A DNA stretch of 23,550 nt, from positions 1 to 23,550 of the forward strand of contig CAYHQN010000063.1 of NCBI GenBank assembly GCA_964358545.1, read 5' to 3'. The notes beneath the pieces are model-generated. The model was not told the DNA's origin, searched no databases, and saw nothing but the letters and a program-made list of their open reading frames with translations. The DNA comes from CAINVV01 sp031432175. GTDB taxonomy: Bacteria; Bacteroidota; Bacteroidia; Bacteroidales; Prolixibacteraceae. Numbering within the stretch: position 1 is the stretch's first letter; the number at the start of each line of letters is the position of its first letter. Shown here in pieces: positions 15,803-22,318 of this stretch. The position numbers and the translations under genes were made by a program.

Positions 15803-16390
15803 ATGGCAATAGATAAATTCCACAAAATAATCAGTTCCGCTATTCCCCTTCCCATCGAGAATGTGGATACGGACCAGATCATCCCTGCCAGGTTCCTGAA
15901 GGCGGTTGAGCGCAAAGGATTTGGCGAAAATTTGTTCCGCGACTGGCGTTACAGGAAAGATGGCACACCCAACCCTGATTTCGTCCTGAACAATCCGAAA
16001 TATTCGGGAACCATTTTGGTCGCCGGAAAGAATTTCGGCAGTGGTTCGAGCCGCGAACATGCTGCATGGTCGGTTTATGACTTTGGTTTCAGGGTCGTCG
16101 TTTCCAGCTTTTTTGCCGATATTTTCAAGGGCAACGTCCTCAACAACGGGCTATTGCCGATCCAGGTACCTGAAGCTTTTCTGACAGGAATGTTCGAGTC
16201 GATCGAAAAAGATCCCTCGGCCACTTTTGAAGTGGATCTGGAAACCCAGACAATCCGGAACAACAGCTTAGGGACAGAATTTATATTCGATATCAACCCG
16301 TATAAAAAAGAGTGCCTCTTGAAAGGGTACGATGACATTGATTACCTGCTCAGTCTCAAAAAGGAGATTGAAGCCTTTGAAATGAACTAA
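15803..16390 (+). CDS. leuD: 3-isopropylmalate dehydratase, small subunit
   Basis: The swivel-domain partner of LeuC, providing the substrate-binding side of the isomerase active site. 195 residues, normal for the family. Visible motifs: NVDTDQIIPARFLK (about 19–32), FRDWRY, and GKNFGSGSSREHAAWSVYDFGFRVVVSSFFADIFKGN (about 75–111), where GSGSSREHA is the diagnostic LeuD/aconitase swivel signature. The ATG at 15803 directly follows an A-rich stretch. It is separated from leuC by an unusual repeat-bearing spacer, while the next gene begins only eight bases after its stop. Confidence 0.95.
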   Translation: MAIDKFHKIISSAIPLPIENVDTDQIIPARFLKAVERKGFGENLFRDWRYRKDGTPNPDFVLNNPKYSGTILVAGKNFGSGSSREHAAWSVYDFGFRVVVSSFFADIFKGNVLNNGLLPIQVPEAFLTGMFESIEKDPSATFEVDLETQTIRNNSLGTEFIFDINPYKKECLLKGYDDIDYLLSLKKEIEAFEMN

Positions 16391-16398
16391 CTATTACG

Positions 16399-17928
16399 AT
16401 GAAGAACAAAGTATACATCATGGATACAACCCTGAGGGATGGGGAACAGACCTCCGGGGTATCCTTTTCGGATGCTGAGAAACTGAACATCGCCAAGATT
16501 CTGCTGGAAGAGGTCAGGGTTGACTACCTTGAGATCGCTTCTGCCAGGGTATCCGACGGTGAGATGCTTGGCGCCAGAAAGGTAATGGATTGGGCCCGGG
16601 GAACCGAGTATCACGACAAAATTGAGATTCTTGGCTTCGTGGATGGATCCACCTCCCTCGACTGGATCGCCAAAGCGGGAGGCAAAGTGATCAACCTTCT
16701 TGGTAAAGGATCACTGCGCCACGTCACGCAACAGCTGAAGAAGAGTCCGGAGCAACATCTGGCAGATCTCAAAAAATCGATCGCCCTTGCTCAGGAGATG
16801 AACATTTCGGTCAACCTCTACCTGGAAGACTGGTCGAACGGCATGCGCAATTCGCCGGAGTATGTCCATTTCATGCTTGAAGGTCTTAAAAATGAGCCGA
16901 TCAGGAGGTTGATGCTTCCGGATACGCTTGGAATCCTCAACCCTACAGAGACTTTTGAGTTTTGCTCGATCATGATGCGCGACTTTCCAATGCTCCACTT
17001 TGATTTTCATGCCCACAACGACTACGACCTGGCCGTTGCCAATGTCGATGCGGCATTGCGTGCCGGCATAAGAACCGTACATACGACCATCAACGGACTG
17101 GGCGAAAGGGCAGGAAATGCGCCCCTTTCGAGCGTCGTGGCGTTAATGAACGACCACCTGAAGATGTCAAATTCGATCAACGAGCGCAAGCTGAACATGG
17201 TGAGCCGTCTGGTGGAGACCTTTTCCGGTATCCATATCTCCGGCAACAAGCCCATCATCGGCGAAAATGTTTTCACCCAATGCAGTGGAATACACGCCGA
17301 TGGCGACAACAAAGACAACCTCTATTACAACGATCTGCTGCCGGAACGATTTGGCCGTACCCGGAAATATGCACTGGGCAAGACTTCGGGCAAGGCCAAT
17401 ATCGCCAAAAATCTTGAAGAGATGGGCATACGGCTGGATGCCGACAATCTAAAAAGGGTCACAGACAAGGTGATTGAGCTTGCCGACAAGAAAGAGACAG
17501 TTACTTCTGAGGATCTTCCTTACATTCTTTCGGACGTGTTGAAAAGTGAATCTATTTTCGAACGGATCACCCTAAAAAACTACGCTATCTCCCATGCGCT
17601 TGGGATGCGTCCGATGGCGACTGTTTGTATTGAGATGAACGGGATTCTTTACGAAGAGGCAAGTTCGGGCGATGGTCAATATGATGCCTTCATGAACGCG
17701 CTCAGACAAATATACTTCAAACTTGACAAGCAACTGCCCGTGCTGGTCAATTATACCGTCACAATTCCACCCGGAGGAAGAACAGACGCTTTGGTTGAGA
17801 CCCTGATCACCTGGAACATGGGCCGTGAATTTAAAACACGCGGACTGGATCCCGATCAGACTGCTGCAGCAATCAAGGCCACCATCAAAATGCTGAACAT
17901 CATTGAAAGCAATGGGCAAATCTATTAA
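16399..17928 (+). CDS. LeuA-like synthase, candidate citramalate synthase
   Basis: A 509-residue DRE-TIM metallolyase with a C-terminal LeuA-type regulatory domain. It has DTTLRDGEQTSGVSFSDAEK (from about residue 9), metal histidines in FHAHNDYDLAVAN (about 202–214) and NGLGERAGNAPLSSVV. It is only distantly similar to the LeuA encoded upstream. In place of FYAEDAGRSD it has LYLEDWSNGMRNSPEYV, closer to the EHFFDGYK..PEYA pattern of citramalate/2-isopropylmalate synthase-like proteins. Acetyl-CoA plus an α-keto acid is certain for the fold; the keto acid is not. Its place between leuD and leuB, whose products also process citramalate, and the absence of ilvA here suggest (R)-citramalate synthase feeding isoleucine. 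A second isopropylmalate synthase is the main alternative. Confidence 0.8.
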   Translation: MKNKVYIMDTTLRDGEQTSGVSFSDAEKLNIAKILLEEVRVDYLEIASARVSDGEMLGARKVMDWARGTEYHDKIEILGFVDGSTSLDWIAKAGGKVINLLGKGSLRHVTQQLKKSPEQHLADLKKSIALAQEMNISVNLYLEDWSNGMRNSPEYVHFMLEGLKNEPIRRLMLPDTLGILNPTETFEFCSIMMRDFPMLHFDFHAHNDYDLAVANVDAALRAGIRTVHTTINGLGERAGNAPLSSVVALMNDHLKMSNSINERKLNMVSRLVETFSGIHISGNKPIIGENVFTQCSGIHADGDNKDNLYYNDLLPERFGRTRKYALGKTSGKANIAKNLEEMGIRLDADNLKRVTDKVIELADKKETVTSEDLPYILSDVLKSESIFERITLKNYAISHALGMRPMATVCIEMNGILYEEASSGDGQYDAFMNALRQIYFKLDKQLPVLVNYTVTIPPGGRTDALVETLITWNMGREFKTRGLDPDQTAAAIKATIKMLNIIESNGQIY

Positions 17929-17956
17929 GTGATTTGAGAAAAGAGAACAGGGTAAT

Positions 17957-17988
17957 GTGAAAATTGGAAAATGTGAAAATGTGAAAAT
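17957..17988 (+). repeat. Tandem 8-mer array (GTGAAAAT)×4
   Basis: Four octamer units, three exact GTGAAAAT and one variant TGGAAAAT (second), lie 28 bases after the stop codon of the LeuA-like gene. They are intergenic. Confidence 0.75.
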
Positions 17989-18013
17989 TAAGTGTTCTGC
18001 CAGAGAAAATTTT
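17989..18013. other. Start of the long spacer before leuB
   Basis: The gap 17929–18361 (433 bases) between the LeuA-like gene and leuB holds no gene. In order it contains an octamer array, a 201-bp quasi-palindrome, an inverted copy of the 23-bp dispersed repeat and a 9-mer array. This short segment between the first two shows nothing further. Confidence 0.6.
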
Positions 18014-18214
18014 GATGATATAAAACCTTATTTTCTTTAGCAATCTTAGTAGAAAGCATAAAACCAGTGAACCCAATCTTATTACCTTATTAAATTTGTA
18101 TAAAGAATCATTATTGACTCTGTCTGAAATATTTTAATAAGATAATAAGGTTTAAATTTGTTCAGTCGAACTTTTCTACTAAGGTTGCTAAAGAAAATAA
18201 GGTTTTATATAATC
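18014..18214. mobile_element. MITE-like 201-bp quasi-palindrome
   Basis: Terminal arms 18014–18055 and 18173–18214 are reverse complements over 42 bases with two mismatches (core AACCTTATTTTCTTTAGCAA). Inner arms at 18077–18094 and 18133–18150 pair at 16 of 18 positions. The element has no ORF. Long terminal inverted repeats around a short non-coding core suggest a miniature inverted-repeat transposable element, but I see no convincing target-site duplication. It could also act as an RNA processing or termination structure within the cluster. Confidence 0.6.
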
Positions 18215-18257
18215 GTGACAGACTGATACCTACTACATAATAAAATTCAATTATTTA

Positions 18258-18280
18258 CCCTTCGACTTCGCTCAGGAACC
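18258..18280 (-). repeat. Inverted copy of the 23-bp dispersed repeat
   Basis: Reverse complement of this site (core CCTGAGCGAAGTCGAAGGG) matches the copy at 9140–9162 with two differences over 23 bases. It sits just upstream of leuB. Confidence 0.8.
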
Positions 18281-18300
18281 ACCTCGCTTAGGTACAGATA

Positions 18301-18345
18301 ACATTTCAAACAATTCAAACATTTCAAACATTTCAAACATTTCAA
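18301..18345 (+). repeat. Tandem 9-mer array (ACATTTCAA)×5
   Basis: Five 9-base units in register, four exact ACATTTCAA and one ACAATTCAA (second), end 16 bases before the leuB ATG. They therefore lie in the 5' untranslated region of leuB, where a change in copy number would alter the leader length. Confidence 0.88.
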
Positions 18346-18361
18346 ACAATAAATACGCTTT

Positions 18362-19432
18362 ATGAAATTGAACATCGCTGTTTTGGCCGGAGACGGAATC
18401 GGGCCTGAAATTGTTGCCCAGGGCCTTCGGGTAACTGAAGCTATAGCCAGAAAATTCGGGCACGAACTGCACACCGAAAAGGCGCTGGTCGGAGCCGTTG
18501 CCATCGATGCAACAGGGAATCCATACCCCGATGAAACCCACGAACTTTGTATGAAATCGGATGCCGTTCTCTTTGGTGCCATCGGTCATCCGCGTTTCGA
18601 CAACGATCCGTCTGCCAAAGTCCGTCCCGAGCAGGGACTGCTTGCCATGCGCAAAAAACTGGGACTCTATGCCAACATCCGTCCACTGATCACCTTTCCT
18701 TCTTTGTTGGACAAATCCCCGCTCAAAACCGAGCGCATCGAAGGGGCCGATTTTGTGGTCATCCGCGAACTTACCGGCGGGATGTATTTCGGCGAGCCGC
18801 AGGGACGCAGTGAAAACGGAGACACTGCTTATGATACTTGCATTTACACCCGCATGGAGGTAGAACGCATCCTGAAACTTTCGTTCGAATTTGCAATGAA
18901 ACGCAAAAAGCGGCTCACGGTAGTCGACAAAGCCAATGTTTTGGCAACTTCCCGTCTCTGGAGACAAATTTCGAAGGAAATGGAACCACAGTACCCTGAA
19001 GTTGAAGTGGAATATATGTTCGTCGACAATGCTGCCATGCAGCTTATCCAGTGGCCAAAACGCTTCGATGTGATGGTGACTGAAAATATGTTTGGGGATA
19101 TCCTCACCGACGAAGCCAGTGTAATAGCAGGTTCTATGGGAATGTTACCGTCGGCTTCCATCGGGATACACACCTCAGTCTTTGAGCCTATTCATGGTTC
19201 TTACCCGCAGGCTACCGGCAAAAATATCGCCAATCCTTGCGCGACGATCCTTTCTGTCGCCATGTTGTTCGAATATGCCTATTCACTCGACAAGGAAGCA
19301 GCCCTTATCAGGGAAGCCGTCGAGGCATCACTGGTAGCCGGAGCCGTTACCGAGGACCTTACGGACGACAAATCCAAAGCGCTCTCTACTTCAGCCGTGG
19401 GAGACTGGATCGTAGCGTATATTCAAAAATAA
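18362..19432 (+). CDS. leuB: 3-isopropylmalate dehydrogenase
   Basis: NAD+-dependent oxidative decarboxylase producing 2-oxoisocaproate for leucine; enzymes of this family can also oxidise 3-methylmalate in the citramalate route. 356 residues, normal length. Motifs: LAGDGIGPEIV (about 8–18), RPEQGLLAMRKKLGLYANIRP with the substrate arginines, ELTGGMYFGEPQGR (about 137–150), VDKANVL (catalytic Lys region) and the metal/NAD segment MVTENMFGDILTDEASVIAGSMGMLPSASIG (about 238–268), followed by EPIHGSYPQATGKNIANP. The start is the ATG at 18362. Unlike the other leu genes it is separated from its upstream neighbour by 433 bases of repeats, so it may have its own transcription start. No hairpin terminator was seen after it. 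Confidence 0.96.
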   Translation: MKLNIAVLAGDGIGPEIVAQGLRVTEAIARKFGHELHTEKALVGAVAIDATGNPYPDETHELCMKSDAVLFGAIGHPRFDNDPSAKVRPEQGLLAMRKKLGLYANIRPLITFPSLLDKSPLKTERIEGADFVVIRELTGGMYFGEPQGRSENGDTAYDTCIYTRMEVERILKLSFEFAMKRKKRLTVVDKANVLATSRLWRQISKEMEPQYPEVEVEYMFVDNAAMQLIQWPKRFDVMVTENMFGDILTDEASVIAGSMGMLPSASIGIHTSVFEPIHGSYPQATGKNIANPCATILSVAMLFEYAYSLDKEAALIREAVEASLVAGAVTEDLTDDKSKALSTSAVGDWIVAYIQK

Positions 19433-19436
19433 TAAA

Positions 19437-19480
19437 TATATTACATTATTAATGTGAATTATCTTACATTTGTAATGTAT
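19437..19480 (+). promoter_or_regulatory. Palindromic promoter region of the AAA ATPase gene
   Basis: TACATTTG (19465–19472) fits the -7 element TAnnTTTG, 33 bases before the start codon. It overlaps the near-palindrome TACATTTGTAATGTA, and a second palindrome ACATTATTAATGT lies just upstream (19443–19455). No good TTTG occurs at the -33 position. Two similar palindromes across a promoter could be an operator pair. Confidence 0.4.
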
Positions 19481-19505
19481 ATTATTTAACTTTAATAATG
19501 TTAAA

Positions 19506-20717
19506 ATGCTTAAAGAAGTTCTGAAACAAATCATTCTGTCACAAAAAGCGTGGCTCACTCCTGAAGAGAAAGAGATTCAACGGGAGCAGTTTGACAGATT
19601 TCTGACTCTACCACCCTTTGCTTACATCCTGACCGGCGTGAGGCGATCAGGGAAAAGCACCTTGCTAAAGCAGATCATGCGGCAACACGCTTGTGTAAAC
19701 TATTTCAATTTTGAAGATAGCCGTGCAGCCGGATTTGAACTCTCCGATTTTATGACTTTAGAAGAATTGTTTCTTGAAATCAACGGGAACAATTCCATCT
19801 TATTTTTTGATGAGATTCAAAATGTAAAAGAATGGGAGAGGTTTGTCAGGGAAGCGGTTGACAGAAATAAATGTCTAGTAATTACCGGATCAAATGCCAA
19901 TATGCTGAGTCGCGAACTTGGCACAAAATTAACTGGCCGTCATCTTGATTCCGCAGTGTTTCCCTTCTCCTATTCCGAATATCTCACCTATTTAGACTTG
20001 ACCCCAAGTGCGCAAACTTTTGAATCATTCCTTGCACAGGGAGGTTTTCCAGGCTATCTAAATTTTGGTAAAGGGGAGATGCTTTCTACACTCGTGTCCG
20101 ATATATTGTTCCGAGACATTTTTATGCGTTACAATTTGCGGAATCAGGAGGTTTATAAGAGGATTGTACAATTTCTTCTAAGTAACGTAGGGAAAGAAAT
20201 TTCATCCAACAATCTAAAAAATACATTTGAAATAGCTTCAACCACTTCTGTTTTGGAATTTCTTAGTTATCTCGTAGATGCATACCTTTTGTTTCTTGTT
20301 CCGAAATATGATACTTCGCTGAAAGTACAAGTAAGAAATCCAAAAAAGATCTATGCCATTGATCAAGGGCTGGTAAACTTTTCCTCGGTTTCAGGGTCTC
20401 CTGATTATGGCAGATTATTTGAAAACACAATATTCCTGCACTTAAAACGTACCGGAAAGGAAATATGGTACTTTAAGGGGAAGAAGGAATGTGATTTCAT
20501 TTATCGTGACAGCAGCAAGAACATCACCGCCATTCAGGTTTGCTGGCAAGTAGATCAACTTAATTTAAAAAGAGAGTTGGATGGAATAATTGAAGCAATG
20601 ACAGAACTTAAACTTAATTATGGAACAATTATAACTTTTGATCAGGAAGACAAAATTGTGCAGGAAAACTTCACTATCAATTTGATCCCGGCCTGGAAAT
20701 GGCTAATTCTGAAATAG
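19506..20717 (+). CDS. AAA-family ATPase with DUF4143 C-terminal domain
   Basis: A 403-residue cytoplasmic protein of the widespread 'ATP-binding protein, DUF4143' family. The Walker A is GVRRSGKS (44–51), the Walker B is ILFFDEIQNVKEWE, and a sensor-like VITGSNANML follows. LTGRHLDSAVFPFSYSEYL is the typical linker, and the C-terminal half has the DUF4143 nuclease-like features LVDAYLLFLVPKYD…RNPKKIYAIDQGL, ENTIFLHLKR and CDFIYRD…AIQVCW. The last part recalls a PD-(D/E)XK-like fold (ExxxxxxLKR…DFI…QVCW), but I would not claim nuclease activity. The biological role of this large family is still uncertain. It has its own palindrome-bearing promoter and is not part of amino acid synthesis. Confidence 0.88.
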   Translation: MLKEVLKQIILSQKAWLTPEEKEIQREQFDRFLTLPPFAYILTGVRRSGKSTLLKQIMRQHACVNYFNFEDSRAAGFELSDFMTLEELFLEINGNNSILFFDEIQNVKEWERFVREAVDRNKCLVITGSNANMLSRELGTKLTGRHLDSAVFPFSYSEYLTYLDLTPSAQTFESFLAQGGFPGYLNFGKGEMLSTLVSDILFRDIFMRYNLRNQEVYKRIVQFLLSNVGKEISSNNLKNTFEIASTTSVLEFLSYLVDAYLLFLVPKYDTSLKVQVRNPKKIYAIDQGLVNFSSVSGSPDYGRLFENTIFLHLKRTGKEIWYFKGKKECDFIYRDSSKNITAIQVCWQVDQLNLKRELDGIIEAMTELKLNYGTIITFDQEDKIVQENFTINLIPAWKWLILK

Positions 20718-20868
20718 TTACAAGTTACAAGTTATGAGTTATGAGTTATGAGTTATGAGTTATTTTGGATTTGTGTTTTAAAAGGTAATAGTGCAAAAAA
20801 TAGTTTAAAAATTACTGTAATGGTGCCAGTTGCCTTTCCTAACTCATAACTTATAACTCATAACTCAA
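20717..20868. repeat. Opposed heptamer arrays between convergent genes
   Basis: Seven heptamers (GTTACAA×2, GTTATGA×4, GTTATTT; 20717–20765) begin at the last base of the ATPase stop codon. Four complementary units (AACTCAT, AACTTAT, AACTCAT, AACTCAA; 20841–20868) overlap the stop codon of the convergent SGNH hydrolase gene. The arrays can pair to give a stem of about 27 bp with a loop of about 75 bases, which could serve as a bidirectional transcript end. Confidence 0.75.
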
Positions 20869-21518
20869 AGGTATGGTTGAATTACTTTCACCCAAGCCTT
20901 GTACCCTTCGCCCAACAGGTGTAACCCATCGTTGGTATACATGGGATTCAGCAGATCGTCGTTGGGATTTTTCAACTCCCTGAACAGATCAACGTAGGTG
21001 GCGCCCAGTCTGGGACAAATAGTCCTGAGCCGTTCGTTGAGATCTTTCACCTGGGGAGTCCGGGTTGTATGACTTGCAAAGGTTTTGAAAGTATTGTTCA
21101 CTGGCAAAATACTCTGCACATAAACCTTCGTCTTTGGCGATTTTGTGCGAATGGTCGAGACGATTTTGCAAATATTGACGTAAACCGAATCCGGAGAGAT
21201 GTTCTTTGCAAGATCGTTGATCCCGATCAGCAAAAAAACTTTTGCCGGCTGTGCCCTTGTTACCTGGTACAGACGGAAGAGCACACCCTCGCTGGTGTCG
21301 CCACTGATACCCCTGTTTTTGGCACGCGGATTTCCGAGCAACTCACTCCATTCCGAACCATCGGTAATGCTGTTTCCCAAAAAGATGATCTCATTTTTCG
21401 TATCCGGTAAAATTTCGAAAAGGGATTTTCGCTGATCGTAATAGGTTCCGAATTTGGAAGATTGTGCAAAAGAACAAAGGGAAATAGATAGAAATACGAT
21501 TGAAATTGACAGGCGCAT
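20865..21518 (-). CDS. Exported SGNH/GDSL-family hydrolase
   Basis: A 217-residue protein with a signal peptide (MRLSISIVFLSISLCSFAQ, cleavage likely after FAQ), so it probably acts in the periplasm or outside. All four SGNH blocks are visible: GNSITDG with the catalytic Ser (about 48–54), GISGDT with the Gly (about 70–75), GIND with the Asn (about 98–101), and DGLHL with the Asp-His pair near the C-terminus. Such enzymes are esterases or O-acetylesterases; in Bacteroidota exported members often deacetylate glycans, but no substrate can be read here. It lies 20 bases downstream of the nucleotidyltransferase gene on the same strand and may be co-transcribed. Its stop overlaps a heptamer array. 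Confidence 0.9.
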   Translation of the reverse strand: MRLSISIVFLSISLCSFAQSSKFGTYYDQRKSLFEILPDTKNEIIFLGNSITDGSEWSELLGNPRAKNRGISGDTSEGVLFRLYQVTRAQPAKVFLLIGINDLAKNISPDSVYVNICKIVSTIRTKSPKTKVYVQSILPVNNTFKTFASHTTRTPQVKDLNERLRTICPRLGATYVDLFRELKNPNDDLLNPMYTNDGLHLLGEGYKAWVKVIQPYL

Positions 21519-21538
21519 GGATGAGGAGCTTAAAGGAT

Positions 21539-21871
21539 TTAAATCGTTTGATGTGTTTGTAAACTAATTTCCATTCCCGTATTTAAAATTTCACAAGCTA
21601 ACGGATTTTCAGGAGTAAAATCCTCAGAACTCATTGGGTGTGGTTCAATTCTTGTATCTATATAACTTGCCAATGATAACATTTGAACTTGTAAATCAAA
21701 GTAATCGATTTGTTTATTCTCATCAAATATGAATGCTAAATCTATATCACTATGGGCTGATTGCTTATTTTTAGCATAGGAGCCAAAAAGATAAACTTTT
21801 GTAAATTTCAAATTCTCCTTTTGTAAACAGAGAATATATGAATTAATTATTTGATTAATTCCTTTATCCAT
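21539..21871 (-). CDS. Small MNT-type nucleotidyltransferase-domain protein
   Basis: A 110-residue single-domain protein of the polymerase-β nucleotidyltransferase fold. The signature is VYLFGSYAKNKQSAHSDIDLAFIF (about 26–49): the GS of the nucleotide-binding loop and the DxD metal pair are intact, so it may be active. Proteins of this size are usually MNT antitoxins that modify HEPN toxins, or stand-alone adenylyltransferases. No HEPN gene is visible next to it; upstream is only a 34-codon ORF that overlaps its start, and downstream is the SGNH hydrolase. It may therefore be an orphan. The start ATG at 21871 gives the standard N-terminal helix before the motif. Confidence 0.85.
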   Translation of the reverse strand: MDKGINQIINSYILCLQKENLKFTKVYLFGSYAKNKQSAHSDIDLAFIFDENKQIDYFDLQVQMLSLASYIDTRIEPHPMSSEDFTPENPLACEILNTGMEISLQTHQTI

Positions 21872-21951
21872 AGCCTGTGTGCTTTTATTTTTTCAACCCA
21901 TTTATCAGTAAACTCGTATGTACACTTATTTTCAATATTTGCTTGTTCCAT
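21847..21951 (-). CDS. Short upstream ORF overlapping the MNT gene
   Basis: A 34-codon frame starts at ATG 21951 and ends at TAA 21847, overlapping the first 25 bases of the nucleotidyltransferase gene in another frame. It reads MEQANIENKCTYEF and then TDKWVEKIKAHRLW. It matches no family I know. It begins about 12 bases after the predicted transcription start of a perfect TAnnTTTG element, so it would be the first frame translated on that transcript. It could couple translation, be a remnant of a partner gene, or be meaningless. Confidence 0.35.
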   Translation of the reverse strand: MEQANIENKCTYEFTDKWVEKIKAHRLWIKELIK

Positions 21952-21969
21952 ATTTTCCTAATCCTGAAA

Positions 21970-21977
21970 CAAATGTA
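21970..21977 (-). promoter_or_regulatory. -7 promoter element for the MNT–SGNH unit
   Basis: On the minus strand TACATTTG matches TAnnTTTG exactly, 19 bases before the short upstream ORF. A TTTG does occur upstream but only 12 bases away, closer than the usual spacing, so only half of the promoter is supported. Confidence 0.4.
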
Positions 21978-22318
21978 ACAAAATTATGCCAAAATATGGC
22001 CTTCCCCTATATTTGCCTTGCTTGCTCAGATTTGTAATTCAGTGCCTTTCTGTTAAAATAGTTACCCATCTTTGACCGGAAAAAATTACAAATTAGGGCA
22101 CCGGGGATTTTGTCCACAGCCTCGCAAGGCGGGTTGTTGGCTACTTCAGTAAGTCGCCAACGAAGGATCATTCCCTTTCAGGAACCCCTTCATCTTATAT
22201 ATAGCATGTAAATGAACGCACTTTATTGCTAAATTCGTCCGGTTACTTCGGGATACACGCCGCGCCAGCGGGGGGAATTAGCGATTTTTGCCGGATAGCA
22301 TAACGGCTCCAACGTTTT
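21978..22318. other. Structured gene-free spacer between the MNT and RhuM genes
   Basis: No ORF was found. It holds a 10-bp inverted repeat, ATTTGTAATT (22030–22039) with AATTACAAAT (22084–22093), a GCCT/AGGC mini-hairpin (22119–22130), and one copy of the 79-base repeat (22134–22212). A bulged stem-loop follows, TTGCTAAATTC (22226–22236) with GAATTAGCGA (22275–22284). The segment ends at the RhuM stop codon. Confidence 0.6.
22134..22212. repeat. 79-base direct repeat, copy 1
   Basis: This copy aligns without gaps to 23472–23550, with 72 of 79 positions identical. It begins with a hairpin TTGTTGGC…GCCAACGA whose loop contains ACTT/AAGT, and ends AGCATGTAAA. It lies downstream of the RhuM gene, which is on the minus strand. 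Confidence 0.9.

Noticed and set aside
18272..18967. Minus-strand frame of 231 codons ending in repeated LFEMFEMFEM
   Set aside because: It is antisense to leuB, and the repeat is the reverse translation of the ACATTTCAA array.
9103..20868. Repeat arrays considered as CRISPR
   Set aside because: Units are 6–9 bases, contiguous and without unique spacers, and no cas gene is present.
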